A stretch of DNA of 64,000 bases from Subdoligranulum variabile (GTDB taxonomy: Bacteria > Bacillota > Clostridia > Oscillospirales > Ruminococcaceae), in assembly GCF_025152575.1 (NCBI RefSeq), contig NZ_CP102293.1, positions 310,001-374,000 of the forward strand, in the 5' to 3' direction. Each line of letters starts with the position of its first letter. Positions within the stretch are counted from its first letter, which is position 1. A program made the position numbers and the translations under genes. Positions 34,445 through 43,049 of the stretch are shown one piece after another. The notes under the pieces are model-generated. The model had not been told where the DNA came from. It ran no database searches and worked only from the letters and a program-made list of their open reading frames with translations.

Positions 34445-35335
34445 TCACTCAACCACCGCGCCGGTGTTGTCCGCCAGCAGACGATGTACGGTAAAGTGCC
34501 GGAGCAGTTCACTCTGCTGCAGTGCCGCTGCAGCCCGGTCAAAGAACGCAGTGTCATCCTTATGGATCACCGCCATGATCGTGGGACCGGCGCCCGAGAT
34601 ATATGCCGCCAGAGCCCCCAGGTCCAGCGCCAGTTCAAAGACTTCATCGCCGCCCTGGATCAGCGGCAGACGGTACTGCTGATGCAGGGTGTCCTTGGTC
34701 GCCACACCCAAAAGACCATAGTCGCCATCACAGAAAGCCGCGGTGGCCAGTGCCGCACGGGAAAGGTTATACACCGCATCCTTGTGGCTGACCATCTGGG
34801 GCAGCGCCGCGCGCGCCTTGGAAGTCAGCAGCCGGAAATCCGGCACAAAGGCCGCAAAGGCCAGTTCCGGGTCGATGTCTTTTTTCACGCTGTAGACCTG
34901 ACCTTCGTCGATGACGCTGGTGACAAAGCCGCCCAGCATCGCCGGGGCCACATTGTCGGGGTGGCCTTCAATGGCGGTGGCCAGCGTCAGCATCTGACGC
35001 TTGGTCAGTTTGTCGCCCAGCAGCGCATTGGCACCCAGAATGCCCGCCACAATGCAGGCGGAACTGGAACCCAGGCCCCGGGCCATGGGGATGTCATTGC
35101 GCTGGGTGATGCGAAGTCCCCGCAGCGGAATGCCCAGTTGGTCATACACGACCCGCGCCGAACGGTAGACAAGGTTATTGGAACCGGCGGGCACATGGGT
35201 CCCGTCCACAGAGGAAATCTGGATGCCATTGCATTCCTCAAAGGTGAAAACGTTATGCATCGAGACCGCCAGGCCCAGCGAGTCAAATCCCGCACCTACA
35301 TTGGCACTCGTCGCAGGAACCGTTACCTGTATCAT
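34445..35335 (-). CDS. thrB: Homoserine kinase
   Basis: This is a 296-aa GHMP kinase making O-phosphohomoserine. The ATP-binding motif PMARGLGSSSACIVAG (about residues 88-103), the N-terminal VPATSANVGAGFDSLG and the C-terminal ISGAGPTIMA are canonical. It follows hom by 32 bases. Threonine synthase (thrC) is not in this operon or in the window. Confidence 0.96.
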   Translation of the reverse strand: MIQVTVPATSANVGAGFDSLGLAVSMHNVFTFEECNGIQISSVDGTHVPAGSNNLVYRSARVVYDQLGIPLRGLRITQRNDIPMARGLGSSSACIVAGILGANALLGDKLTKRQMLTLATAIEGHPDNVAPAMLGGFVTSVIDEGQVYSVKKDIDPELAFAAFVPDFRLLTSKARAALPQMVSHKDAVYNLSRAALATAAFCDGDYGLLGVATKDTLHQQYRLPLIQGGDEVFELALDLGALAAYISGAGPTIMAVIHKDDTAFFDRAAAALQQSELLRHFTVHRLLADNTGAVVE

Positions 35336-35367
35336 ATGAGAGGTTCCTCTCTTTCGTGAATCGTTGT

Positions 35368-36597
35368 TCAGTCCGCCAGCTGCTTGAGCACCAGCGCCAC
35401 TTCTCCGCCGAGGACGCGGATCTTGCCGCGGATTTCCTCGATCTGGTCCACGGTAGCGGCGTCGATGCGGTAGGCAGCCTCTCCGTTTTCTTCCAGTACC
35501 ACATGGCCGGGCCCCGCCACATTGGGCAACAGCGCGGCGGCTACCCCGCGCACCCGGATATACCAGGCGTAAGTGCCGGGATCCTTGACCAGTCCTTCCC
35601 GTTTGGGAGCCGGTTTCCAGAACAGGCTGTCGTGGACCTTGACGCCATCTTTGAGGGCGTCGATCACATCGGCCACCACCGCACTGGCTGTGGGCAGTTT
35701 ACCGGCGCCCTTGCCGTAAAAGACCACATCGCCCAGCATGTCGCCCTGCATGAGCACGGCATTGAAGACATCGTCAACCCCCGCCAACTGGTTGGAATTG
35801 GGTACGAGCATGGGCTCCACACCCACTGCCATCTGGCTGTCGGTTCCCTCGTCGTACCAGGCGATGAGTTTGATGGCACTGTCCAGCTTTTCTGCGGCTT
35901 TGACATCGGTGACCGTAATGTCGCGGATCCCGCGGGTGGAAATATTGTCAGGATAAACATGGTGGCCACAGGCCAGGCTGGCCAGAATGGCGATCTTGCG
36001 GCAGGCATCCCGGCCGTCTACATCGTCGCCAGGATCCTTGGTTTCGGCATACCCCAGCTGCTGGGCGATCTTCAGGGCTTCCTCAAAGCTCATGTTCTCC
36101 CGCTTCATCTTGGTGAGCATGAAATTGGTGGTGCCGTTGACAATGCCCTGGATGCGGCTGATATGGTTGGCCGCCAGGCATTGGTGCATCGGAGTGATGA
36201 TGGGGGTACCACCGCCCACGCTGGCTTCAAACAGGAAGGCCACGCCGTGTTCCCGCGCCAGCGCCAGCAGTTCGGCACCATAGGTCGCCACCATCTCTTT
36301 ATTGGAGGTACAGACGCTGCGACCGCTCTCCAGGCATTGCCGTACATACGGGTAGGCGAATTTGGTCCCGCCGATGGTCTCCACCACGACTTTGACTTCC
36401 GGATCAGCCAGAATCGTGTCCAACGATTTGGTAAAGAGTGCGGCGTCCGGCGAGTCGGAAAAATCCCGCACATCCAGAATGTATTTGACCTCCACCGGTT
36501 CCCCGGCGCGGCGGGCAATGGACGCCGCGTTGCGGCGGCAGACCTCCAGCACACCGCTGCCGACGGTGCCGAAGCCCATGATTGCGATTTTAGCCAT
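35368..36597 (-). CDS. hom: Homoserine dehydrogenase
   Basis: This is a 409-aa enzyme with an N-terminal NAD(P) Rossmann motif (GFGTVGSG), the central HDH signature including the catalytic region (TTNFMLTKM ... GYAETKDPGDDVDGRDACRK), and a C-terminal ACT domain (about 330-405) for feedback by threonine. ATG 36597 lies 8 bases after AAGGGGGAA. It is second in the operon, 44 bases after thrR. Confidence 0.96.
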   Translation of the reverse strand: MAKIAIMGFGTVGSGVLEVCRRNAASIARRAGEPVEVKYILDVRDFSDSPDAALFTKSLDTILADPEVKVVVETIGGTKFAYPYVRQCLESGRSVCTSNKEMVATYGAELLALAREHGVAFLFEASVGGGTPIITPMHQCLAANHISRIQGIVNGTTNFMLTKMKRENMSFEEALKIAQQLGYAETKDPGDDVDGRDACRKIAILASLACGHHVYPDNISTRGIRDITVTDVKAAEKLDSAIKLIAWYDEGTDSQMAVGVEPMLVPNSNQLAGVDDVFNAVLMQGDMLGDVVFYGKGAGKLPTASAVVADVIDALKDGVKVHDSLFWKPAPKREGLVKDPGTYAWYIRVRGVAAALLPNVAGPGHVVLEENGEAAYRIDAATVDQIEEIRGKIRVLGGEVALVLKQLAD

Positions 36598-36641
36598 CTG
36601 TAGTTCCCCCTTACTTACAAACAACCGGTTTGGCCCCCGGT

Positions 36642-37070
36642 TCAGGCACCGCGGTGGATTTCCACCACGCAGGGCTGATGCGACAGGCGTGTGAGCATCT
36701 CCTCCACCGGCATCTGCATCGTGCCGGTACGTACCGTGACCTCCACCTGGGCCGCGCCGTTTTCCGGCCGGGACTGAGTGATTGTCACAATGGAGGCACC
36801 AGCTGCGGAAATACCCGAAAGCAAAGCCTGCAAGGCACCGGTCTTATCCAGCAGGGTCGCCACCACCGTGATGGATTCCCTGCCGGCTTCGGCATCAAAC
36901 ACCGTGTCCTTATATTTATAGAATGCGCTGCGGGAAATGCCTGCCTGACGGGCTGCAGTGGAAATGTTGGTCACCGCGCCGGAAGCCAGCAGTTCTTTGG
37001 CCTGCAGTACTTTCAGAAACACTTCCGGCAGGACATCCGCATCTACCAGCAGGAATCGGCGATCCGGCAT
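36642..37070 (-). CDS. thrR: ThrR-type ACT-domain transcriptional regulator (UPF0735)
   Basis: This is a 142-aa protein of the UPF0735 family. It has an N-terminal helix-turn-helix (NISTAARQAGISRSAFYKYKDTVF, about residues 36-60) and a C-terminal ACT domain (about 68-140). In B. subtilis this protein (formerly YszB) is ThrR, a DNA-binding regulator of threonine biosynthesis. Here it is the first gene of the run with hom, thrB and lysC, which supports the same role. A GGAGGGGA ribosome site precedes ATG 37070, and an inverted repeat overlaps its promoter, so autoregulation is likely. Confidence 0.88.
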   Translation of the reverse strand: MPDRRFLLVDADVLPEVFLKVLQAKELLASGAVTNISTAARQAGISRSAFYKYKDTVFDAEAGRESITVVATLLDKTGALQALLSGISAAGASIVTITQSRPENGAAQVEVTVRTGTMQMPVEEMLTRLSHQPCVVEIHRGA

Positions 37071-37097
37071 GTTGTCCCCTCCTTGCGTACAGTTGTA

Positions 37098-37141
37098 GTT
37101 TCGACAAGCAACATCATACCACCGAAACAACCACTTTGCAA
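37098..37141 (-). promoter_or_regulatory. Promoter of the thrR operon with overlapping inverted repeat
   Basis: -35 TTGCAA (37136-37141), a 17-bp spacer and -10 TATGAT (37113-37118) preceded by TGG. An inverted repeat GTTTCG/CGAAAC (37098-37103 and 37123-37128) is centred on the -10, a good site for ThrR or another dimeric repressor. Confidence 0.6.
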
Positions 37142-37235
37142 GTATTTTTCCGGACTTTCAGCCCGTTTTTGGCATTTTGCACAGCGTTCCACCACTTTGC
37201 CGTTTGTTTTTCTACCACGGCTATCTGTGCGCGCA

Positions 37236-37278
37236 CAAAAAACAAACGGCCATCCCGATGGTGTACATCGAGATGGTC
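37236..37278 (-). terminator. Terminator after the class A PBP gene
   Basis: A 13-bp stem with one mismatch (gaccatctcgatg against catcgggatggcc on the minus strand) with a 5-base loop is followed by GTTTGTTTTTTG. Confidence 0.8.
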
Positions 37279-37294
37279 GCAAGTGGTTTCAGAA

Positions 37295-39838
37295 TCAGGC
37301 AGCCGGCTGGGTAGCATCCGTAGACTGCGTGGTATCGGTGGTTTGTGCACCTTCCGCCGCCTGCTGTGCAAGGGCTGCGTAGGGATCTGTTTCCGTTGTG
37401 GTATAGCTCGCGTCGGGGAGGTTGTCCTCGGTGTAATAGCCCGTGGCGCCGCCGCCGGAAACGATCGCGCCGGTGGAGGTATCAAACTGCTTGGTCACAA
37501 CACCATCGGGCATCGGGAAGCTGGCCGCTTCCTTGTCGGCCTGCAGCTCTTCCATGAGCGCTTTCCAAACCAGCTGGATGGGTTTGCCGTTGCGGCCTGC
37601 CGAGCCCAGTTCATACAGGCTCGTGGGCTTGTCACAGCCCCACCACAGCGTGGTGACGTAGTACGGGGTCAGACCCGCAAAGGTATAATCCTTGTAGTCG
37701 CTGGTCGTACCGGTCTTGGCCACCGCCTCGATGTCGCCAGCCGGCGCCATGCCGCTGGCTGTACCGCCGCTCTTCAGGACGTTCGCCATCATGCGGTTCA
37801 TGATATAGGCCGTGGTCGGGTCAATGGCCTGGATCGTGTTGATATACTTGGTGTTGTCCAGCACCTCGTTGCCCTGATAGTCGGTGATCTCGGTGTAGTA
37901 GTGCGGCGTGGTGAAGGTGCCGTCGTAGAAAATACTGTAAGCGCCGGCCAGCTGCACCACCGTCATACCGTGACTCTGAGAGCCAAGCACCAGAGGTCCG
38001 AGGTCCATATCGGTCTCGGCGTCGATATAGGTGCATTCCAGGGTATCGTGGACAAAATTGTACAGGAAGTCCACGCCGACCATGTTGCCGACCCAGACCG
38101 CCACGGTGTTGTAGGACTGACGCAGAGCATCATACACCAGCATGGGATCGCCGTTGCCGCCTGCACCACCGTAGTTGGTGGGCCAGGCACGCCAGACATC
38201 GGAGCGGGACTGGGCCGCTTCGGAGTAGGGATCCATATAGGAATACTGATCTTTCAGCACCCGCTTGTCCTCCGCCGAGTAGAAGGGGGCATCCAGCACC
38301 TGGGAAGAATAGTTGATGAGCTTGTAGTCCAGCGCCAGGCAGTAGGCACCGATGGGTTTCATGGTAGAACCGGTCTGGTGCGGAATGGTGGCACGGTTGG
38401 TGCCCAGGTCGTACTTCTTCTCGCCGACACCGCCGCCGATGCCCAGAATGTTGCCGTCGTAATCCAGCGTGGCGATGGCCGCCTGGGTGCGGACCGTCTC
38501 GTACACGCAGAGATACTCGGTATCATCGTTGGGATAGTTGTCGTCGGTGGAGGTGCCCATCTTGAGGGTCGTATGCTCGTCGTCGGTATAGACCGGGATG
38601 TCATCCACACCGTACACCGCCAGACCGTCCTTAGTCAGCGGCAGACCGGTGTTCTCATCAAACGTGACGTCATCCCAGCTGCTGGTATCCGCCGGATAAT
38701 CCCGCAGACAGACCGCTTCCTCATGCCACAGGGCCGGGATGTTGCCCTCGGCGTCATACATGGCATTTTCGATGGCCGTCTGGACTTCCGGGTCCACCGT
38801 GGAATAGACGCGCAGGCCGCCGTTGAAGATCATGGACTTGGCTTCGTCCGCGGTCATGTTCAGCTTTTCCTGCAGGTCGTTGAGCAGTTCGTAGTAGAGC
38901 GCATCGGTGAAGTAAGAGTTCTGGGAAGAACGGGTGGCATTCTCGGTGGAGCTGCTGGTTTCCGTCAGCGTGATCGTTTCGGCACAGGCGGAATTGTATT
39001 CTTCCTCGGTGATATACCCCTGGGTATACATCTCATACAGCACGTGGTTGCGGCGGGTGATGAGGTTTTCCGGGTTGGTGAAGGGATTGTACGCCGTGGG
39101 GTTCTTGGTGATGGATGCCAGCACTGCGCACTCCGAAAGGGTCAGATCCTCCACATGCTTGCCGAAATACTCCTGTGCACCAGCCTCCATGCCGCAGACA
39201 ATACCCGTCAGCGGGATGGTATTGAGGTAGGCCTCCAGGATAGTCTCCTTGCTGTAACGGTTGGCAAGACCCAGAGCGCGGAAGATCTCGCGCACCTTAC
39301 GCATCTTGTCCACCTCGTCATCGCCGGTCAGGTTCTTGACCAGCTGCTGTTCCAGCGTGGAAGCACCCTGCTGAGAGCCGTAGATGGCGTGGTCGGTGAA
39401 CTCATTGAGAGCTGCACCGATGGTACGCTTGATGTTGATGCCGGGCTCGTTGTAGAAGTCCTTGTCCTCAATGGCGATGACCGCATGCTGCAGATCCTCC
39501 GGCATGGCCGAAAGTTCCCGCCAGATACGGTTTTCGCCCTGGGTCAGGGTGGCGTATTCGTTGCCGTTCTTGTCGTAGATGATGGTAGTCTGCTTATTTT
39601 TCTGGTTATCCAGGTCCAGGACTTCTCCATCATCCGCCGTGACCTGCACGATATACATGGACAGCAGCACGCCGCCCACGCTGCACAGCATGATACCCAC
39701 GCAGAACACACAGCCGATGAACCGAAGAATCATGCCGGGAATGCTCCGACGCTTTTTCTTCTTTTTCTTTTTAGGGTCCTGGGGATTGACCGGGTTGAAC
39801 TGCCCCGTCGCACCGTTACCAGATTTTACGCCATCCAT
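37295..39838 (-). CDS. ponA: Class A penicillin-binding protein (transglycosylase/transpeptidase)
   Basis: This is an 847-aa bifunctional peptidoglycan synthase. The cytoplasmic N-terminus has a run of seven Lys, then one membrane helix (about residues 34-62). The GT51 domain carries the catalytic Glu in IEDKDFY (E124) with QGASTLEQQLVKN. The transpeptidase domain has the SxxK nucleophile STMK (S491), SYN and KTGT motifs, all intact. An Ala/Thr/Gln/Asp-rich low-complexity tail closes the protein. It is monocistronic with its own promoter (extended -10) and terminator. The name ponA is by family resemblance. Confidence 0.93.
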   Translation of the reverse strand: MDGVKSGNGATGQFNPVNPQDPKKKKKKKRRSIPGMILRFIGCVFCVGIMLCSVGGVLLSMYIVQVTADDGEVLDLDNQKNKQTTIIYDKNGNEYATLTQGENRIWRELSAMPEDLQHAVIAIEDKDFYNEPGINIKRTIGAALNEFTDHAIYGSQQGASTLEQQLVKNLTGDDEVDKMRKVREIFRALGLANRYSKETILEAYLNTIPLTGIVCGMEAGAQEYFGKHVEDLTLSECAVLASITKNPTAYNPFTNPENLITRRNHVLYEMYTQGYITEEEYNSACAETITLTETSSSTENATRSSQNSYFTDALYYELLNDLQEKLNMTADEAKSMIFNGGLRVYSTVDPEVQTAIENAMYDAEGNIPALWHEEAVCLRDYPADTSSWDDVTFDENTGLPLTKDGLAVYGVDDIPVYTDDEHTTLKMGTSTDDNYPNDDTEYLCVYETVRTQAAIATLDYDGNILGIGGGVGEKKYDLGTNRATIPHQTGSTMKPIGAYCLALDYKLINYSSQVLDAPFYSAEDKRVLKDQYSYMDPYSEAAQSRSDVWRAWPTNYGGAGGNGDPMLVYDALRQSYNTVAVWVGNMVGVDFLYNFVHDTLECTYIDAETDMDLGPLVLGSQSHGMTVVQLAGAYSIFYDGTFTTPHYYTEITDYQGNEVLDNTKYINTIQAIDPTTAYIMNRMMANVLKSGGTASGMAPAGDIEAVAKTGTTSDYKDYTFAGLTPYYVTTLWWGCDKPTSLYELGSAGRNGKPIQLVWKALMEELQADKEAASFPMPDGVVTKQFDTSTGAIVSGGGATGYYTEDNLPDASYTTTETDPYAALAQQAAEGAQTTDTTQSTDATQPAA

Positions 39839-39949
39839 CGAGATATGGCGTTCCTTTTTGGGTTCTATGGGAACCGCCTCCTTTGATCCTATCCAAAAAG
39901 CGTTGCCGGCAAAGCCGTAACACAGAATTGCAGAATGCTATAGAATGGA

Positions 39950-39958
39950 TTATACCAC
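39950..39958 (-). promoter_or_regulatory. Extended -10 promoter of the PBP gene
   Basis: TGG directly followed by TATAAT (39950-39955) on the minus strand, 112 bases before the start. There is no clear -35, as often seen with extended -10 promoters. Confidence 0.5.
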
Positions 39959-40056
39959 AAAACCACCGCAAAAGTACAGTCCGTTCCGCAAAATTCACAA
40001 CTTTTTGTTTTTTTGCCGCTGCACCGTACCATACTAACTCCAAAGGAGGGCTTAGG

Positions 40057-40368
40057 ATGGAAAACAAGAAAAAGCGCGGTTCTGCCGTGTATCTTTGGCT
40101 GCTGGGGGCGGCTGCCCTGGTCTGCCTGATCGTGAGCGTATGGTTTCTCTGGAGGGGCGGCGCCCGCAGGGAGGAACCTCTCTACCTTTTAAAAGACAAC
40201 GCGGGGCATGTGGCTTTGTATACGGGAGATGGCACCGGTCCGCTGGCGCAATACGACGAAATCTACACCCGCCTGCTGCCCGAAGCCGACGTGCTGGCGC
40301 TGCAGCAGGGGGTGCCGGTCTACAGCGAGGTGGAGTTGGAAAAACGGCTGGAAGATTACGGCTTTTAA
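40057..40368 (+). CDS. Small membrane-anchored protein with BofC-like C-terminal segment
   Basis: This is a 103-aa protein with a basic N-terminus (MENKKKRG), one membrane helix (residues ~11-30) and an extracytoplasmic domain of about 70 residues. The tail TRLLPEADVLALQQGVPVYSEVELEKRLEDYG resembles the C-terminal motif of BofC-type proteins of spore-formers (LP-AD-LL-GIPV-SE-EL-LLEDY). AAAGGAGG lies 8 bases upstream of ATG. Its function is not known here. In Bacillus, BofC acts in the forespore-to-mother-cell signalling protease checkpoint. It stands alone, divergent from the PBP gene. Confidence 0.7.
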   Translation: MENKKKRGSAVYLWLLGAAALVCLIVSVWFLWRGGARREEPLYLLKDNAGHVALYTGDGTGPLAQYDEIYTRLLPEADVLALQQGVPVYSEVELEKRLEDYGF

Positions 40369-40402
40369 CACACGCTTCTGCGCCGCACTTTTACAACTTT
40401 TC

Positions 40403-40431
40403 TTGCGCCGCGCGGCGATTTATGCTATAGT
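40403..40431 (+). promoter_or_regulatory. Promoter of the acyl carrier protein module
   Basis: -35 TTGCGC (40403-40408), a 17-bp spacer and -10 TATAGT (40426-40431) with a TGC extension. It lies 36 bases before the acp start. Confidence 0.75.
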
Positions 40432-40466
40432 ATGGGTAACTACCAAGCTTTAAAGGAGTACTGAAT

Positions 40467-40706
40467 ATGACCGAACAGGATATTTTGACTGCGGTGCAGG
40501 ATATTTTCCGTGACAACTTCGACGACGACACGCTGGTCATCACCCGTGAGACCTGTGCCGACGACATCGAGGACTGGGACAGCCTGGAACAGATCAACCT
40601 ACTGACCGCCATTGAGAAGAAATTCAACATCAAATTCAAGCTCTCGGACGTTCGCGGCCTGAAGGATGTGGGCGACCTGCTGGATCTTGTGGCCCGCATG
40701 GTCTGA
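40467..40706 (+). CDS. Acyl carrier protein
   Basis: This is a 79-aa acyl/peptidyl carrier protein. The phosphopantetheine site is Ser39 in DWDSLEQINLL, and the four-helix pattern is complete. It is more divergent than the housekeeping fatty-acid AcpP (no GADSLD motif) and is followed by a MaoC dehydratase, an SDR and an acyltransferase-like gene rather than fab genes. This suggests a dedicated carrier for a special acyl chain. An AAAGGAGT ribosome site precedes ATG. Confidence 0.9.
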   Translation: MTEQDILTAVQDIFRDNFDDDTLVITRETCADDIEDWDSLEQINLLTAIEKKFNIKFKLSDVRGLKDVGDLLDLVARMV

Positions 40707-40785
40707 TTTCCCGGGATTTTCACAACACATACTGTATGGGCGGCCCTGTGCCGCCTTTTTTCGAAGGAATAAAAAGGAGTCTGCG

Positions 40786-41202
40786 ATGAACCACTACACG
40801 CTGGCCGAGATGGTCCCCGGCCTGACGGAGGAATTCACCGTCACGGTCACCGCCGAAATGATGGAGGCGTTCCAGGCCATTACCGGGGACGTCTCCCCCA
40901 TCCATATAGACGCCGAATATGCCAAAGGACGCGGCTACCCCGGCCGGGTGGTCTACGGTATGCTGGGAGCCAGCTTTTTCTCTACGCTGGCCGGTGTCTA
41001 TCTGCCCGGAGAGCACTGTCTGCTCCACGGCGTGGAATGCAAATTTGCCAAGCCGGTCTTTATCGGTGATACGCTGACGGTGAAAGGCACTGTGCTGCGC
41101 GTCAGTGAGATCGGCAGCGAAGCGGAAATCAAAGCCGTGATCACCAACCAGAACGGGCAGCGCGTGACCCGCGGCATCATCAAGGCAGGCCTTGCCAAAT
41201 GA
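40786..41202 (+). CDS. MaoC-like (R)-specific enoyl hydratase/dehydratase
   Basis: This is a 138-aa single hot-dog domain protein. The catalytic Asp/His pair appears in ITGDVSPIHIDAEYAKGRGYPGRVVYGML, the MaoC/PhaJ hydratase-2 signature. It should hydrate or dehydrate 3-hydroxyacyl-CoA or -ACP. ATG 40786 follows AAAAGGAG. It is the second gene of the acp-MaoC-SDR-GNAT run, 79 bases after acp. Confidence 0.88.
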   Translation: MNHYTLAEMVPGLTEEFTVTVTAEMMEAFQAITGDVSPIHIDAEYAKGRGYPGRVVYGMLGASFFSTLAGVYLPGEHCLLHGVECKFAKPVFIGDTLTVKGTVLRVSEIGSEAEIKAVITNQNGQRVTRGIIKAGLAK

Positions 41203-41216
41203 GGGAGGATTCCATC

Positions 41217-41957
41217 ATGTCGTATACTTATCTGATCACCGGCGCCACCAGCGATGTGGGCCGTGCGCTGATTGCCCGCCTGCTGGACGGCGCTCCCGAT
41301 GCGCTGGTTCTGGCCCAGGGCTGCGGCGATCTGGACAAACTGGCATCCCTGTGCCAGCGTTTTCCGGGGCAGATCCGTCCCTTTGATGTGGATCTGTCCG
41401 ACCGGGCCAAGGTAGACACCTTCATGCAGCTGCTGGAGGCGGCGGCTCCCGCTCCCACCCATTTCATCCACCTGCCGGCGCTGCCTGTGGTCAACACCAA
41501 ATTCAAAGCCTTCGACCAGACCCGCTTTGACAAGGACCTGGAGATTGAGGTCCACAGTGCCATCCGCATCTGCCGCGGCATCCTGCCTGCCATGGCCCGT
41601 GCCAAGTTCGGCCGGGTGCTCTTTATCCAGACCAGCTATACCATCGGCTGCCCGCCCAAGAACACCGCTGCCTATGTGATGGCCAAGAGCGCCATCGGCG
41701 GGCTGGTGAAGAGTCTGGCTGTGGAATACGCCAAGTTCGGCGTCACAGTCAACTGCGTGGCCCCCAGCATGATGGAAACACACTTCCTGAAAGATACCCC
41801 GGACCTGATTGTCCAGGCGGCTGCCGCCGATAACCCCATGGGCCGCAACGCCACGCCGGAGGACGTGGTGCCCGCCATGGCGTTTCTGTTGTCGGACGAG
41901 GCAGGGTTCATTACCGGCGTAACGCTGCCGGTCACGGGAGGTTCGGCCATTGTCTGA
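41217..41957 (+). CDS. SDR family oxidoreductase (FabG-like)
   Basis: This is a 246-aa short-chain dehydrogenase. The nucleotide-binding motif is TGATSDVG (normally TGxxxGIG), the catalytic Tyr-Lys lie in AAYVMAKSA and the substrate loop is typical. In context, between a MaoC dehydratase and an acyltransferase-like gene and behind an ACP, a 3-ketoacyl reductase role is the best guess. ATG 41217 has GGGAGG about 8 bases upstream; ATG 41199, overlapping the previous stop, is less likely. Confidence 0.85.
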   Translation: MSYTYLITGATSDVGRALIARLLDGAPDALVLAQGCGDLDKLASLCQRFPGQIRPFDVDLSDRAKVDTFMQLLEAAAPAPTHFIHLPALPVVNTKFKAFDQTRFDKDLEIEVHSAIRICRGILPAMARAKFGRVLFIQTSYTIGCPPKNTAAYVMAKSAIGGLVKSLAVEYAKFGVTVNCVAPSMMETHFLKDTPDLIVQAAAADNPMGRNATPEDVVPAMAFLLSDEAGFITGVTLPVTGGSAIV

Positions 41958-42945
41958 CGTGACATTTCGTCTGGCCCGACTGGGAGAAGACCGGGCCATC
42001 CTCGACTTCATCAACGAGCATTTTGATATGCGGCTGCCGCTGCTGAACCGTCCGGAGCTTTACCACCACTATTACGCCGGCCGCGGCGGTGTGCCGCAGT
42101 TTGCAGTGGCGGAACAGGACGGCCACTACGTTAGTGCTGCCGGTTACATACTGGCCAACACCGCGCGCAGGCCCGACGTCTGGGTCAGCGTCTGGGTGGC
42201 AGCCAAGGGGCACAACGGCGTAGGGCTGGAACTGATGAACGCCCTGCCGGGACTTTTACACGCCGATGTGCTGGCCTGCAACAATATCCGCCCCAATACC
42301 TGCACCTTTTACCAGTTCCTGGGCTGGCAGGCCGGGCGCATCCCCCATTACTACCGTCTGGGCCGCCGCACCGACTACCAGCTGGCCAAGCCGCTGCGCT
42401 ATGTGCTGCCGCCGGTGCAGCGGGATCTGGGGCTGGAGAAGATCGAATCCGCCGCTGATCTGATTCCGCTGGGCATGCCCCCTACTCCGCATACCCCGCA
42501 CAAGGATATCTGGTACCTGCGGCGCCGGTATTTCCATTATCCCCATTTCCACTACGATGTGTGGGCTGCCCGGGAGCACGGCAAGCTGCTGGCCTACGTG
42601 GTCACCCGTACCGTCACCGCCCGGGAAACCGGCTGCGCACCGGTAGTCCGCCTGGTGGATTTCATCGGCGAGGATCAGGTACTGCCGCGGTTGGGCGGTG
42701 CCCTGGACGCCATCCTGCACCGCACCGGTGCCGAATACATGGACTGCTACAACGTGGGGATTCCCGCCTCCGTCTGGCAAGCCGCCGGCTTCACCGAGCG
42801 CGTGGAAGGCGATGGCTGCATCATCCCCAATTACCTGACGCCTCCACTGCGGGAAAATACCGAGTACTACTACTTCACCAACAAACCCGAAAATTTTGTG
42901 CTGTTCAAGGCCGATGGTGACCAGGACCGTCCCAATCTGAAATGA
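41950..42945 (+). CDS. GNAT-like acyltransferase domain protein
   Basis: This is a 331-aa protein whose N-terminal ~140 residues resemble a GNAT acetyltransferase (FRLARLGEDRAILDFINEHF ... HNGVGLELMNAL, with a reduced acyl-CoA loop). The C-terminal ~180 residues may be a second GNAT-like domain, and no close family is recognised. TTG 41950 is taken as the start because GGGAGG lies 8 bases upstream and it overlaps the SDR stop by 8 bases; GTG 41959 is an alternative. It may transfer the acyl group made on the ACP to an amino-sugar or similar acceptor, but that is inference from context only. Confidence 0.65.
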   Translation: MSDVTFRLARLGEDRAILDFINEHFDMRLPLLNRPELYHHYYAGRGGVPQFAVAEQDGHYVSAAGYILANTARRPDVWVSVWVAAKGHNGVGLELMNALPGLLHADVLACNNIRPNTCTFYQFLGWQAGRIPHYYRLGRRTDYQLAKPLRYVLPPVQRDLGLEKIESAADLIPLGMPPTPHTPHKDIWYLRRRYFHYPHFHYDVWAAREHGKLLAYVVTRTVTARETGCAPVVRLVDFIGEDQVLPRLGGALDAILHRTGAEYMDCYNVGIPASVWQAAGFTERVEGDGCIIPNYLTPPLRENTEYYYFTNKPENFVLFKADGDQDRPNLK

Positions 42946-42949
42946 AAGA

Positions 42950-42988
42950 AATCCCGACCGGAATCCTGTATTCCGGTCGGGATTTTTT
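42950..42988 (+). terminator. Terminator of the acp module
   Basis: A perfect 15-bp stem (aatcccgaccggaat and its complement) with loop cctgt is followed by a T run. Confidence 0.92.
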
Positions 42989-43002
42989 CTTGGGTTACCG
43001 CA

Positions 43003-43029
43003 AAAGAAAAGGCCGCCTGTACGGCGGCC
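43003..43029 (-). terminator. Terminator after the HU gene
   Basis: On the minus strand, stem GGCCGCC/GGCGGCC with loop GTACA is followed by TTTTCTTTTG. Confidence 0.88.
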
Positions 43030-43049
43030 GGAATGTGGGGTAAGAGGAT

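Noticed and set aside
36923..39886. A 987-aa plus-strand frame opposite the PBP gene
   Set aside because: Antisense shadow of a long GC-rich gene; the minus-strand protein has complete GT51 and transpeptidase motifs, the plus frame none.
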